Positions 24,297 through 33,443 of a stretch of 38,743 nucleotides of DNA are shown here, in pieces. The notes below the pieces were generated by a model, which saw nothing but the letters and a program-made list of their open reading frames with translations, was not told the origin of the DNA and did no database searches. Within the stretch, counting starts at the first letter, position 1, and every line of letters begins with the position of its first letter. The stretch spans positions 121,308-160,050 of the forward strand of contig CAJXYP010000001.1 in assembly GCA_913063225.1 (NCBI GenBank). Direction: 5' to 3'. This stretch comes from an uncultured Cellvibrionales bacterium (GTDB lineage: Bacteria > Pseudomonadota > Gammaproteobacteria > Pseudomonadales > GM7GCV1). The position numbers and the translations under genes were made by a program.

Positions 24297-24704
24297 ATGA
24301 AATTACAAAATATTGATTTGGTTTACGACACAGAGTGTCCGTCTTGTGACTTCTATTGCAAGCTAGTGCGTGTGCGCGAGTCCGCTGGGGTACTCAACCT
24401 GATTGATGCCCGAGAAAATCCGGAGATTTTGCAGGAGATTTCTGCACGAGGATGGGACATTGATGAGGGCATGGTATTACGGGTGGAGGATCAGCTCTAT
24501 TATGGCAGTGATGCCATTCATACTCTGTCCCTGTTGGGTACCCGATCCGGATTATTCAATCGACTGAATTATTGGATGTTTAAATCTTCAAACAGAGCGC
24601 ATCTTCTCTACCCTCTACTAAAAAGTTACAGAGGGCTGCTACTAAGGATATTACGCCGAACGAGAATCAATAACCTTCAGGTCGTAGGTAAAGACAAATT
24701 CTAA
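24297..24704 (+). CDS. DCC-family thiol-disulphide oxidoreductase-like protein (DUF393)
   Basis: 135 residues. The N-terminal VYDTECPSCDFYCKLV carries the CxxC after a YDxxC motif, matching the DCC family (usual form YDGxCxxC), followed by an alpha-helical C-terminal half. A conserved YGSDAIHTLSLLG block matches the family pattern of DxxAxxxLL. The predicted fold is thioredoxin-like, with unknown substrates. The final basic stretch (LRILRRTRINN) is unusual but plausible. Single gene, divergent from dtd and convergent with typA. Confidence 0.83.
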   Translation: MKLQNIDLVYDTECPSCDFYCKLVRVRESAGVLNLIDARENPEILQEISARGWDIDEGMVLRVEDQLYYGSDAIHTLSLLGTRSGLFNRLNYWMFKSSNRAHLLYPLLKSYRGLLLRILRRTRINNLQVVGKDKF

Positions 24705-24705
24705 A

Positions 24706-24736
24706 AAAGGGGCCGTTAGTTTTTAACAGCTCCTTT
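24706..24736. terminator. Hairpin between convergent DCC-family gene and typA
   Basis: AAAGGGGC (24706-24713) pairs with GCTCCTTT (24729-24736), with an inner GTTA/TAAC stem (24715-24718 with 24724-24727). It lies just after the plus-strand stop and just before the typA stop. The following T-run is short, so efficiency is uncertain. Confidence 0.6.
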
Positions 24737-24740
24737 CCTA

Positions 24741-26558
24741 TTATTTTGGAGCGCGCCCAGCTCTTTTACGTTCATTTTCGGTAAGTAGCTTTTTACGTAA
24801 ACGAATAGATTCAGGAGTAACTTCTACCAACTCATCGTCTTCAACGAATTCCAGAGCCTGCTCTAACGTAAAGCGAACAGGTGGCGAAAGCGTAAGCGCC
24901 TCATCAGTACCAGCAGCGCGAATGTTGTTCAGCTGTTTACCCTTGGTTGGGTTAACTGCCAAATCATTAATGCGTGAGTGCAAGCCAACAATTTGACCTT
25001 CATATATTTCTTCAGCGTGGCCCAAATATAGGCGGCCTCGATCCTGCAACGTAAATAGGGCATAGGCCAAGGTTTTACCTTTGACCATAGAAACCAATAC
25101 GCCATTTGCGCGTTTCGCCACTTCGCCGGTTTTTACCAGCCCATAGTGATCAAAGATACTGGTCATAATGCCGCTGCCAGAAGTCAGAGTTAAAAACTGA
25201 CCTCTAAAGCCAATTAGGCCACGTGACGGAATTAGATATTCAAGCTTGGTGCGGCCTTTGCCGTCTGGTTCCATATTTTTTAGGTCGCCACGACGCAGAC
25301 CCATTTCTTCCATTACTGAGCCCTGGTGTTGTTCTTCGATATCGATAACAACCATTTCATAGGGTTCATGAATTTCGCCATTCACTTCGCGCTGAATAAC
25401 TTCGGGTCGAGATACACCCAACTCAAACCCTTCACGGCGCATGGTTTCAATAAGAACCGAAAGATGCAGCTCGCCACGGCCAGAGACTTTAAATTTATCT
25501 GGAGAATCACCCGGTTCAACACGTAGGGCAACATTGTGAATAAGCTCTTGCGCCAAGCGCTCTTTAATATTTCGCGAGGTTACGTACTTTCCTTCGCGGC
25601 CACAGAAAGGCGAATCGTTGACCTGAAAGGTCATGCTTACCGTGGGTTCGTCCACTGACAAAGGCGGCAGGGCTTCAATCGCCTCTGGCGAACATAGGGT
25701 ATCCGAGATGCCCAAACCTTCGATGCCAGTAATGCAGACAATATCACCTGCATTGGCGAGATCTGTGTCTACGCGTTCCAGACCGTGGTAACCCATAACC
25801 TGCAGCACGCGAGCCTTTCGCTCTTTACTTTCGTGGTTAATAACAATTACTTGTTGATTGGGTTTTAAACTGCCTCGAGTAATGCGGCCGATGCCTATTA
25901 CGCCCACGTAGCTGCTGTAGTCCAACGCAGAAATCTGCATCTGAAACTCACCTTCAACATCTACGTCAGGCGGAGAAACTTTAGCAACGATCATTTCCAG
26001 AAGAGGCGTCATGTCGTCCGCCAATGTATCCGGTTCAAGACCAGCGACGCCATTTAGTGCTGAGGCGTAAATTACCGGAAAATCCAACTGTTCGTCAGTG
26101 GCACCCAAGCGATCAAATAGATCAAATACTTGGTCCATAACCCAATGTGGTCGCGCACCGTCGCGGTCAACCTTGTTGACTACCAATATGGGGTTCAGAC
26201 CTTGCTCGAATGCTTTTTGGGTTACAAATCGAGTTTGCGGCATAGGGCCGTCGACGGCATCAACCAGCAGCAATACGCAGTCAACCATGGATAGAACCCG
26301 CTCAACTTCGCCACCAAAATCGGCGTGTCCCGGGGTGTCTACAATGTTGATCCGATAGTCGTTCCAGCTAATAGAGGTGTTTTTCGCAAGAATAGTAATA
26401 CCGCGTTCTTTCTCCTGGTCGTTGGAATCCATTACCCGAACTTCGTCTTGGTTACGACGGTCAAGGGTGCCGGACTGCTGAAGCAGCTTGTCTACAAGAG
26501 TGGTTTTGCCGTGGTCAACGTGGGCCACGATGGCGATATTACGCAGTTTGCTAATCAT
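24741..26558 (-). CDS. typA: Ribosome-associated GTPase TypA/BipA
   Basis: 605-residue translational GTPase. G1 [11 protein letters not shown]3 [10 protein letters not shown] and G4 NKVD are intact in the N-terminal domain; domains II, III and V follow the EF-G pattern, and the C-terminal domain includes [17 protein letters not shown] and [20 protein letters not shown], specific to TypA. It binds the 70S ribosome and helps 50S assembly at low temperature and under stress. Length is as in E. coli (607). The 180-base spacer upstream separates it from ridA, so it likely has its own promoter. Confidence 0.97.
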   Translation of the reverse strand: MISKLRNIAIVAHVDHGKTTLVDKLLQQSGTLDRRNQDEVRVMDSNDQEKERGITILAKNTSISWNDYRINIVDTPGHADFGGEVERVLSMVDCVLLLVDAVDGPMPQTRFVTQKAFEQGLNPILVVNKVDRDGARPHWVMDQVFDLFDRLGATDEQLDFPVIYASALNGVAGLEPDTLADDMTPLLEMIVAKVSPPDVDVEGEFQMQISALDYSSYVGVIGIGRITRGSLKPNQQVIVINHESKERKARVLQVMGYHGLERVDTDLANAGDIVCITGIEGLGISDTLCSPEAIEALPPLSVDEPTVSMTFQVNDSPFCGREGKYVTSRNIKERLAQELIHNVALRVEPGDSPDKFKVSGRGELHLSVLIETMRREGFELGVSRPEVIQREVNGEIHEPYEMVVIDIEEQHQGSVMEEMGLRRGDLKNMEPDGKGRTKLEYLIPSRGLIGFRGQFLTLTSGSGIMTSIFDHYGLVKTGEVAKRANGVLVSMVKGKTLAYALFTLQDRGRLYLGHAEEIYEGQIVGLHSRINDLAVNPTKGKQLNNIRAAGTDEALTLSPPVRFTLEQALEFVEDDELVEVTPESIRLRKKLLTENERKRAGRAPK

Positions 26559-26738
26559 TGGAATGGTCTATGGAATGAAAGGTGTATTTTGGTGAGAAAA
26601 CAAAGCGCGGCATTATATAGATATTGGCTGCTTATGTCCGAATTCTATGCATTCCTGTTCAAGACGAGAGATTCTTGGGGAAGCTGCCGCTAAATACCGA
26701 TTTTCGACAGCAACATATTTTATCGAAGTGACGGCGAA

Positions 26739-27122
26739 TTAAACTACCATCACTCCATCCATCTCCACCTGTGATCCCAATGGTAGCGCAGATACCTGCA
26801 CTGCGGCGCGTGCCGGATAGGGTGTGTCAAAATACTCAGCCATTATCTGGTTTACTAAAGCGAACTGACTAAGATCAGTCAGGTAGACGTTTAGTTTAAC
26901 TATATCGTTCAGTGTGCCGCCTGCAGCGTGGCAGATTGCGGTCAGGTTTTTGAACACATGAGTAATCTGAGCGGCAGTGTCGTCCCCAACCAACTCCATA
27001 GTGTCGGCGTCTAAAGGGATCTGACCGGATAGATAGACGGTGGTATTTACCTTAACTGCTTGGGAATAGGTACCGATTGCAGCAGGAGCTGAAGTGGTAT
27101 TGATGATGGCTTTGTTGGGCAT
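26739..27122 (-). CDS. ridA: RidA family enamine/imine deaminase
   Basis: 127 residues with the full RidA pattern: [46 protein letters not shown], and [23 protein letters not shown], including the conserved Arg and Glu of the trimer active site. It hydrolyses reactive enamines formed by PLP enzymes such as threonine dehydratase. Placement directly after spoT (27-base gap) is the usual gammaproteobacterial order gmk-rpoZ-spoT-ridA. AGGAG precedes the ATG. Confidence 0.96.
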   Translation of the reverse strand: MPNKAIINTTSAPAAIGTYSQAVKVNTTVYLSGQIPLDADTMELVGDDTAAQITHVFKNLTAICHAAGGTLNDIVKLNVYLTDLSQFALVNQIMAEYFDTPYPARAAVQVSALPLGSQVEMDGVMVV

Positions 27123-27149
27123 CGGAATTGATCTCCTATGGGGTTTGAA

Positions 27150-29264
27150 TCAGACGTTGCTACCGCGACGCACGCGTTTAACTGGCGGCATCAAGCGCGT
27201 TTTACGCATAATAGTTGCCAAATGTTTTCGGTCCTTCACTCGCAGGTGAAGTTTTAATACGCTCAGGCTAGAACCTCTTTCCTCGAAGCCGATATGGTCG
27301 ATACCTGCATCATAGGAAGTAATGCGAGATGCCAGTTCGGCAATAATGCCACGAAACATCTCAACTTCAATCCAGACTTCTACTTGGAATTCACCGGAGA
27401 CTTCCGGTGCCCAGGCAACTGGGGTATAGCTCTCGGGATCTTTCCGGTAACCGATAACATTTTTACAGCGATCCAGATGGATTACCAATCCTCGGCCAGA
27501 GCTAAAGTGACCAACAATAGGATCCCCTGGAATGGGGCGACAGCAGCCCGCAAAGTTAATCACATGGTCTTCTGATGAATCAATAACAATAGGCGAATGT
27601 AGTTGCGCTATTTCGCTTTCCTGATCTTCATTTACCAGATGCTTGGCAACAGAAGAAGCTTGGCGATCGCCTAATCCAATTTGTTTGAGAATGTTGTCGA
27701 AGTCTTCCACTTCATAGAATTTGATTGCAGCTTTGATTAGTTTTGCATCAACTTCATCTAGAGAAAGGGAGGCGTTGGATAGCACTTTGTTTAGAAGTTG
27801 CCTCCCAAGCCGCAAGGATTCACCAATTTGGCGATGTTTCAGATCGTGCCGAATTGCACTGCGTGCCTTTGCCGTAGTTACAAAGTCTAGCCAATTGGGG
27901 TGAGGCTGCGCGCGCTGGGCAGTTACCACCTCTATCATTTGCCCACTTTGCAAAGTTTCTGAAAGTGCAGCAAGGCGATTATTGATTTTGCATCCGACGC
28001 AGCGGTTGCCAATGTCGGTATGCACAGCGTAGGCAAAGTCGACAGCTGTGGCGCCACTAGAAAGTGTGACAATTTTACCCTTGGGTGTGAAAACGTATAT
28101 CTCGTCGGGATACAGATCCGCCTTTACATGCTCAATAAACTCTAGGGGATTACCAGCCTGTTGCTGAATTTCCAGTAGGCCTTTTACCCAATCTGTAGCT
28201 CGGTTCGAAGAAAGTTGGCTGCTGCCTTGGGATTTATAAAACCAGTGTGCGGCAATGCCAAAGTTGGCCATCTCATCCATTTCTTTGGTACGTATTTGAA
28301 TTTCGATAGGCACGCCATGCATGCCTATTAATCCGGTGTGCAGGGATTGGTATCCGTTGGCCTTGGGTATAGCGATATAGTCGTTAAATTCAGTGGCTAC
28401 AGGCTTAAAGAGGTTGTGCACAACACCCAGCACTCGATAGCACTCATCGACCGTTTCCACCACAATGCGAAAGGCAAATACGTCCATAATTTCTTTAAAC
28501 GGCAGATGCTTGTCGCGCATTTTTTTGTAGATGCTATACAGATGTTTTTCTCGCCCTATCAATTGAACATCGAAGTTTTCGCGTTCTAATCTAATCTCGA
28601 TGGCTTGTTGAATTTCTAGTACTAGATCTCGACGTCGACCGCGGGCATTAATTAAGGCCGCCGCTAGACGTTCCGCCCGCATGGGGTAATAGGCTACAAA
28701 CCCGCGGTCCTCAAATTCCAGCCGCATATCGTTGATACCGAGTCGCTGGGCAATGGGCGCATAAATTTCTAGGGTTTCTTTGGCTATGCGTCTCCTTTTA
28801 GGGGGATCAAGTGCGTCTAGCGTGCGCATATTATGCAAACGGTCTGCCAGCTTCACCAAGATCACGCGAATGTCTTTCGACATCGCCAGAGTCATCTTCA
28901 GGAAGTTTTCCGCCTGCTGCTCTTCAAGGGTATCGTCGCTGGATTCAATTTTTTTGAGCTTGCTGACGCCGTCCACTAGATTGGCGACGCTGACACCAAA
29001 TTTTTTGGATAGGCCGGCCTTGGTTGCGGGTGTATCTTCAATTACGTCATGCAACAGGCAGGCCATCAGGCAATGATGGTCCATATGCATATCGGCAAGA
29101 ATATTGGTCGCTGCGAGAGGGTGGGTTACGTAGGGTTCACCACTTTTTCGATATTGGCCTTCGTGCGCTTGCTCTGCAAAGGTATAAGCTCTGCGGACAT
29201 CTTTAATTTGGCCAGATGTTAGGTAGGAGGTGAGCCGATCGCAAAGCCCATCAATACTGCTCAA
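27150..29264 (-). CDS. spoT: Bifunctional (p)ppGpp synthetase/hydrolase SpoT
   Basis: 704 residues. The N-terminal hydrolase has the intact HD motif CLLHDVIEDT and KLADRLHNMRTL. The synthetase region has KHLYSIYKKM and PKANGYQSLHTG, then TGS (DEIYVFTPKGKIVTL), the conserved-Cys domain and a C-terminal ACT-like domain (FQVEVWIEVEMFRGIIAELA). The active HD supports SpoT rather than RelA. Start is TTG 29264 with GGAGGG seven bases upstream; no good ATG fits. It lies 20 bases after rpoZ and presumably forms an operon with it and ridA. Confidence 0.97.
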   Translation of the reverse strand: MSSIDGLCDRLTSYLTSGQIKDVRRAYTFAEQAHEGQYRKSGEPYVTHPLAATNILADMHMDHHCLMACLLHDVIEDTPATKAGLSKKFGVSVANLVDGVSKLKKIESSDDTLEEQQAENFLKMTLAMSKDIRVILVKLADRLHNMRTLDALDPPKRRRIAKETLEIYAPIAQRLGINDMRLEFEDRGFVAYYPMRAERLAAALINARGRRRDLVLEIQQAIEIRLERENFDVQLIGREKHLYSIYKKMRDKHLPFKEIMDVFAFRIVVETVDECYRVLGVVHNLFKPVATEFNDYIAIPKANGYQSLHTGLIGMHGVPIEIQIRTKEMDEMANFGIAAHWFYKSQGSSQLSSNRATDWVKGLLEIQQQAGNPLEFIEHVKADLYPDEIYVFTPKGKIVTLSSGATAVDFAYAVHTDIGNRCVGCKINNRLAALSETLQSGQMIEVVTAQRAQPHPNWLDFVTTAKARSAIRHDLKHRQIGESLRLGRQLLNKVLSNASLSLDEVDAKLIKAAIKFYEVEDFDNILKQIGLGDRQASSVAKHLVNEDQESEIAQLHSPIVIDSSEDHVINFAGCCRPIPGDPIVGHFSSGRGLVIHLDRCKNVIGYRKDPESYTPVAWAPEVSGEFQVEVWIEVEMFRGIIAELASRITSYDAGIDHIGFEERGSSLSVLKLHLRVKDRKHLATIMRKTRLMPPVKRVRRGSNV

Positions 29265-29284
29265 TTTACCCTCCTAATGGACTG

Positions 29285-29650
29285 CTATGCTGAGGGAGTT
29301 TTCTCAGTAGCAGCAATCTCGGTTGGAGCTTCCGCAGCTGTTGTTTCCCCGAGAATGGGGCCAATGCCCATTGGGATTTCAGCCCCTTCAAGCAATACAC
29401 CCGCAGGCACTTCAGTGGTGAAGTTCTCTTCAAACAAAGTATCTTGAACTTCTTCTTTCAAAATGGAAGCGTCAATTAGGCCTTGTTCAATTTCGCGCAA
29501 CGCAACTACTGTTGGCTTGTCGTTTTCCCATGGAACCAAAGGCTCGTGGGTACCAGCTAGCAATTGACGAGCGCGCTTGCTCGCAACCAGAACTAGCTCA
29601 AAACGGTTATCTACATTTTCTAAACAATCTTCTACAGTAATTCGTGCCAT
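29285..29650 (-). CDS. rpoZ: RNA polymerase omega subunit
   Basis: 121 residues starting [20 protein letters not shown], the conserved omega N-terminus, with ASKRARQL and [16 protein letters not shown]. coli omega has 91 residues; here an extra, low-complexity Ala/Thr/Glu-rich tail follows about residue 85. Omega stabilises beta-prime and mediates ppGpp binding, fitting its operon with spoT. gmk, the usual upstream partner, is displaced by about 3 kb. Confidence 0.96.
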   Translation of the reverse strand: MARITVEDCLENVDNRFELVLVASKRARQLLAGTHEPLVPWENDKPTVVALREIEQGLIDASILKEEVQDTLFEENFTTEVPAGVLLEGAEIPMGIGPILGETTAAEAPTEIAATEKTPSA

Positions 29651-29805
29651 GTGTTACTCGGTATGCCAGTTGTAATGCCTGACGATTTATCACGTCAAGC
29701 AAATCATAATACAGGGGGCGGCGATTCTATCCAATCTCGCCCCCCTAGGAAAGCTTTAGAGTAGATTTTAGCGAATGAGGCCCATTTCTCTTAAGGTTTT
29801 GGCCT

Positions 29806-30660
29806 TTAGCGCAGAAGCCAAAGGGGTTTATTGGCGCCTAACAGCATTTTAGCGGTCAAGCTTCCCAGGACTATTTCTCGCAGTTTACTATGACTGAAAG
29901 CGCCCATAAGCGTCAAATCGATTTGATTTTCTGCCTGATATCGGCAAAGCGCTTCATTCGCTTTGCCGTTTAGTATTACGGTAACAATTTGGTGGCCGGA
30001 TTGCGTAAGTTTTTCTGCAGCATCTGCCTGTAATTTTTCTGCGTTGGCTTGATCTTCGCCTACGGTAACCAGATGCACAGGTATGCCTTTGAATAGCGGG
30101 CTTGTGGCAAGCATATCTAGTGCTTTGCCAGAGGCTTCGCTGCCGTCATAGGCCAACATGATTTGTTCCGGCGCTTTGAATTCACTATTCACGACCAGAA
30201 TGGTCGAGTGCAACGAACGAATGGTTGATTCCAGCTGAGCGCTAAAGTGCTTATCCTCTTCTGGCTCTTCGCTGGTTCCCAGGACCAGAACTCGAATGTC
30301 ATCCTCTATTTCGAGCAGGGACTCCGCGAGCGTTCCGTGGCGATGGGTAAGAACGGGCTCCGTAATGCCCATAGACTGCACTCGCTCTTTCGCGACACTG
30401 AGCATTTGCTTGCCCTGCTGGAGAGATAGTTTATTGCGTTCTTCTTCAGCTTGAGTTAGTTGCTCCATTAATGCTTCTTGGCTACCTAAGCCAATAGCTC
30501 CAGATAAATCACTAACGGCGGCCGTGGGTCTGACGATGTTGTGGAAAAGCTGAAGCCGCAGATCAAGACGTTTGCTGATCCAGGCGGCGTAGTCACATAC
30601 GGCCGAGCTGTGTGCCGAGCCGTCGATGCAAGCCAGAACGGTTTTGTTATTAATATCCAT
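29806..30660 (-). CDS. Tandem universal stress protein (two UspA domains)
   Basis: 284 residues with two Usp domains. Domain 1 starts VLACIDGSAHSSAVCDYAAW; domain 2 starts IMLAYDGSEASGKALDMLA and ends with the ATP-binding signature MGAFSHSKLREIVLGSLTAKML (first part at about residue 252), so the second domain should bind ATP. Domain 1 has the weaker VLGTSEEPEEDKHFSAQLES version. The ATG is coupled as TAATG to a duplicated remnant of the SulP 3' end, reflecting an original SulP-UspA overlap. Regulation of the neighbouring transporter is a plausible role, but inferred from context. Confidence 0.92.
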   Translation of the reverse strand: MDINNKTVLACIDGSAHSSAVCDYAAWISKRLDLRLQLFHNIVRPTAAVSDLSGAIGLGSQEALMEQLTQAEEERNKLSLQQGKQMLSVAKERVQSMGITEPVLTHRHGTLAESLLEIEDDIRVLVLGTSEEPEEDKHFSAQLESTIRSLHSTILVVNSEFKAPEQIMLAYDGSEASGKALDMLATSPLFKGIPVHLVTVGEDQANAEKLQADAAEKLTQSGHQIVTVILNGKANEALCRYQAENQIDLTLMGAFSHSKLREIVLGSLTAKMLLGANKPLWLLR

Positions 30661-30788
30661 TAGTGAGCCCCCATTATTTTGTCAATCTCTTCAGGTTTGT
30701 CATGCAAGCCAAACCGGTCGACGATGGTTTCACTGGCTTCACTAAGCCCGCTGATCGTAACTTTAGCGCCTTCTCTTCGAAATTTCAT
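30660..30788 (-). pseudogene. Duplicated C-terminal fragment of SulP (STAS end), 42 codons
   Basis: From an ATG at 30788 the frame reads [15 protein letters not shown] and ends MGAH, matching the intact SulP C-terminus ([19 protein letters not shown]) apart from three substitutions. It ends in TAATG, overlapping the intact uspA start. It is a remnant created by the tandem duplication. It could still be translated and couple to uspA, but lacks its own evident ribosome binding site. Confidence 0.85.
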
Positions 30789-30813
30789 TACGGCTTTTGC
30801 TGATTCAGGCGGC

Positions 30814-30885
30814 TTAGTCAGATACGGCCGAGCTGTGCGCCGAGCCGTCGATGCAAGCCAGAACGGTTTTGTTATTAATATCCAT
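30814..30885 (-). pseudogene. Truncated 5' copy of uspA, 23 codons
   Basis: Starting at the ATG that overlaps the intact SulP stop (TAATG), the frame reads [20 protein letters not shown] then VSD and a TAA stop. The intact uspA has VCDYAAW at that place; the duplicate carries TGT to TCT and TAC to TAA changes. It is the broken half of the tandem duplication and probably only a leader for the real uspA. Confidence 0.88.
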
Positions 30886-32369
30886 TAGCGAGCCCCCATT
30901 ATTTTGTCAATCTCTTCAGGTTTGTCGTGCAAGCCAAACCGGTCGACGATGGTTTCACTGGCTTCATTAAGCCCGTTGATCGTAACTTTAGCGCCTTCTC
31001 TTCGAAATTTCATTACGGATTTGTCTAGCGCAGATACTGCGGTGATGTCCCAAAAGTGGGCTTTGGTCAGATCTATAACCAGATGCTCAACCGCCTCTTT
31101 AAAATCAAAGGCCGCCAGAAACTTTTCAGACGAATTAAAGAAAACCTGACCAACCACTCTATAAGTTCTGGTATCTGTTGCCTCATCGTAGTCCGATTCG
31201 ACATACATAAAATGGCTAACTTTGTTGGCAAAGAATAGCGCAGCTAACAGAACGCCAGTAAATACACCCAAAGCAAGATTATGGGTCCAAACCACGACAG
31301 TTACTGTGGTTAGCATGACTAAATTTGAGGATAGTGGAAGCTCTTTCAGGTTTTTAATGGAAGACCACTTAAAGGTACCAATAGATACCATAATCATCAC
31401 TGATACCAATGCTGCCATGGGAATAAGAGAGACCCAATCATTTAGAAATACCACCATAATTAGGAGCACTACACCTGCTGTCACAGTGGACAGTCGGCCT
31501 CGACCTCCAGACTTAACATTGATTACGGATTGTCCAATCATTGCGCAGCCAGCCATTCCGCCGATAAGGCCTGAACCGAAATTAGCGATGCCTTGAGCTT
31601 TACACTCGCGGTTCTTGTCGCTGGGTGTGTCCGTCAGATCGTCTACAATGGTTGCGGTCATCAGAGATTCCAGCAGACCCACCATGGCTAGGGGGATGGA
31701 ATAGGGTAGGATGATTTTTAGGGTTTCTATAGTGAAAGGAACCTGAGGCCACAAAAATACTGGCAAGGTATCTGGCAGTTCGCCCAAATCACCCACAGTG
31801 CGAATATCAAGGTCCAGAAAAATGGAGATGCCTGTCAAAACAAAAATGGTTACCAGGGGAGATGGGATCACCTTATTGACTAAGGGGAATAAGTAGATAA
31901 TCGCCAAGCCTCCGGCGGTCATAGCGTAGACCTGCCAAGGGGCGTTAGTTAGCTCTGGAATTTGGGCCATAAAAATCAAAATAGCTAAGGCGTTTACAAA
32001 GCCCGTTACTACAGAGCTGGAAACAAAGCGCATCAATTCGCCCAATTTGAGATAACCGGCAACAAGTTGAATAAGTCCCGTAAGCAGGGTTGCAGCCAGC
32101 AAATACTCGAGACCATGATCACGTACTAGGGTGACCATAAGAAGTGCCATGGCTGCGGTAGCAGCGGATATCATGCCAGGACGGCCACCTACAAACGCAG
32201 TAATTACGGCGATGCAGAAAGAGGCGTATAAACCTACTTTTGGGTCGACCCCGGCTATTATGGAAAAAGCGATTGCTTCGGGGATAAGTGCTAAGGCTAC
32301 AACAAGACCAGCTAGAATATCGCCACGTGTATTGCCGAACCAATCTCGTCTGGTTGACGAAAGCAGCAT
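30885..32369 (-). CDS. SulP family anion transporter with STAS domain
   Basis: 494 residues from ATG 32369 (GAGGTAA eight bases upstream); a TTG 63 bases earlier in the same frame is less likely. The SulP core has [27 protein letters not shown], multiple hydrophobic helices, and [21 protein letters not shown]-terminal STAS domain (about residues 385-490) contains [14 protein letters not shown] and [19 protein letters not shown]. Members carry sulfate, bicarbonate or dicarboxylates; the BicA-like sodium-bicarbonate group is a possibility, not established here. It pairs with UspA through a TAATG junction. This pair interrupts the usual gmk-rpoZ neighbourhood. Confidence 0.93.
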   Translation of the reverse strand: MLLSSTRRDWFGNTRGDILAGLVVALALIPEAIAFSIIAGVDPKVGLYASFCIAVITAFVGGRPGMISAATAAMALLMVTLVRDHGLEYLLAATLLTGLIQLVAGYLKLGELMRFVSSSVVTGFVNALAILIFMAQIPELTNAPWQVYAMTAGGLAIIYLFPLVNKVIPSPLVTIFVLTGISIFLDLDIRTVGDLGELPDTLPVFLWPQVPFTIETLKIILPYSIPLAMVGLLESLMTATIVDDLTDTPSDKNRECKAQGIANFGSGLIGGMAGCAMIGQSVINVKSGGRGRLSTVTAGVVLLIMVVFLNDWVSLIPMAALVSVMIMVSIGTFKWSSIKNLKELPLSSNLVMLTTVTVVVWTHNLALGVFTGVLLAALFFANKVSHFMYVESDYDEATDTRTYRVVGQVFFNSSEKFLAAFDFKEAVEHLVIDLTKAHFWDITAVSALDKSVMKFRREGAKVTINGLNEASETIVDRFGLHDKPEEIDKIMGAR

Positions 32370-32389
32370 GGGGTTACCTCTTTGATGGG

Positions 32390-32413
32390 CAAAGGCCTCA
32401 CAAAGGGCCTTTG
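32390..32413 (-). promoter_or_regulatory. Leader hairpin upstream of SulP
   Basis: CAAAGGCC (32390-32397) and GGCCTTTG (32406-32413) are perfect 8-bp inverted arms with an 8-base loop, located 21-44 bases before the SulP ATG in the transcript. No U-run follows. It may stabilise the mRNA or modulate translation. The rest of the 265-base gmk-SulP spacer shows no gene; a weak gmk terminator candidate (AGTAGT/ACTACT arms at 32600-32605 and 32622-32627 with a U-run at 32588-32593) is noted. Confidence 0.35.
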
Positions 32414-32634
32414 CAGAAACGGTTATGGACAAAGCAGAGTTTTATCTGGTTTGAAAAGGTTATTGAAGAATCAGAATTTTGATTTTCAGCGTCATCAGAA
32501 AGTGCAGATGATGCGATGCCTAAAGCGAAGGGCGCATGGTACTGATAGAAAGTAATTAAGCAAGCCGCAGGCTAGAAAAGAGCGGTTAAAAAATAGCCAA
32601 GTAGTGCCGAACTTTTGATCAACTACTAAATCAG

Positions 32635-33246
32635 TTAGGAGAGCAGCTCGCTGATGGTATTTGCGTTTTCTTCAGACTGAGGGCCGATGCCGAGGCGGTT
32701 AGAAAGCAAGATGGATTTCAGTTGGCTTAGAGCAAGCTTGAAGTTATCGTTGATTACCAAGTAGTCTGCTTCGCTGTAGTGGGACATTTCCTCTTTAGCT
32801 TCCGCCATTCTTCCCGCTATTACATCATCGGAATCTTGCCCGCGGTTACGCAGTCGCTGCTCTAATACGCTTCTGGAGGGTGGTAAAATATAGACGCTAC
32901 ATGCAGAAGGCATTAGCCGACGCACTTGGGAGGCGCCCTGCCAATCGATTTCAAGGATTACGTCTAAGCCGGATTTAAGCTGATTTTTGACCCATGGCTC
33001 AGATGTGCCGTAATAGTTACCATATACCTGAGCCTGTTCTAAGAATTCCGCACCGTTAAGCATCTCGACAAAGCGATCGGTCTCAATAAAGTGATAATCC
33101 ACTCCTTCTGTTTCACCCGGACGGCTTTCTCGGGTGGTATGGGAGACGGAAAGGGTTACGCCTTCGACCTGTTGAACTAGTTCGCGGACTAAGCTGGTTT
33201 TGCCGGCCCCGCTGGGCGCTGAAACTATATAGAGTATGCCGCTCAT
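32635..33246 (-). CDS. gmk: Guanylate kinase
   Basis: 203 residues starting MSGILYIVSAPSGAGKTSLV, with P-loop SAPSGAGKTS, the GMP-binding SHTTRESRPGE and GVDYHF, and DVILEIDWQGA. It phosphorylates GMP to GDP in the cytoplasm. Length as in E. coli (207). In most gammaproteobacteria rpoZ follows directly; here the SulP-UspA pair intervenes. Confidence 0.97.
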   Translation of the reverse strand: MSGILYIVSAPSGAGKTSLVRELVQQVEGVTLSVSHTTRESRPGETEGVDYHFIETDRFVEMLNGAEFLEQAQVYGNYYGTSEPWVKNQLKSGLDVILEIDWQGASQVRRLMPSACSVYILPPSRSVLEQRLRNRGQDSDDVIAGRMAEAKEEMSHYSEADYLVINDNFKLALSQLKSILLSNRLGIGPQSEENANTISELLS

Positions 33247-33443
33247 AAATATTTTGGTTGCTGATCTGCGTATGAAGACTAAGATTGAAGAATAGCATTC
33301 TGGACAGAAGCTGACATCTCTAAGATCGCTTCAATTTAGTGACTATTTCAATTCCCCGTGATTTCTGCTCAGATACTAGCTTTGGACATATTCGAGAACG
33401 CAATTCGAAAGCGTAAATCGAGAGTGTAATTAGAGTGCAATTA

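Larger units (their letters stand above)
30571..31018. repeat. 225-bp imperfect tandem duplication across the SulP/UspA junction
   Basis: Copy 1 (30571-30793) and copy 2 (30796-31018) align at an offset of exactly 225 with about eight mismatches, roughly 96% identity. Each contains the last part of a SulP STAS domain, a TAATG junction, and the first codons of UspA. Intact SulP ends in copy 2, and intact UspA begins in copy 1. The junction between copies shows short TTTG microhomology (ACGGATTTG at the right end, ACGTTTGCTG at the left start). Confidence 0.93.

Noticed and set aside
30571-31018. Repeat array that might suggest CRISPR or a mobile element
   Set aside because: Only two 225-bp copies without spacers, and the content is the junction of two adjacent genes, so it is a simple tandem duplication.
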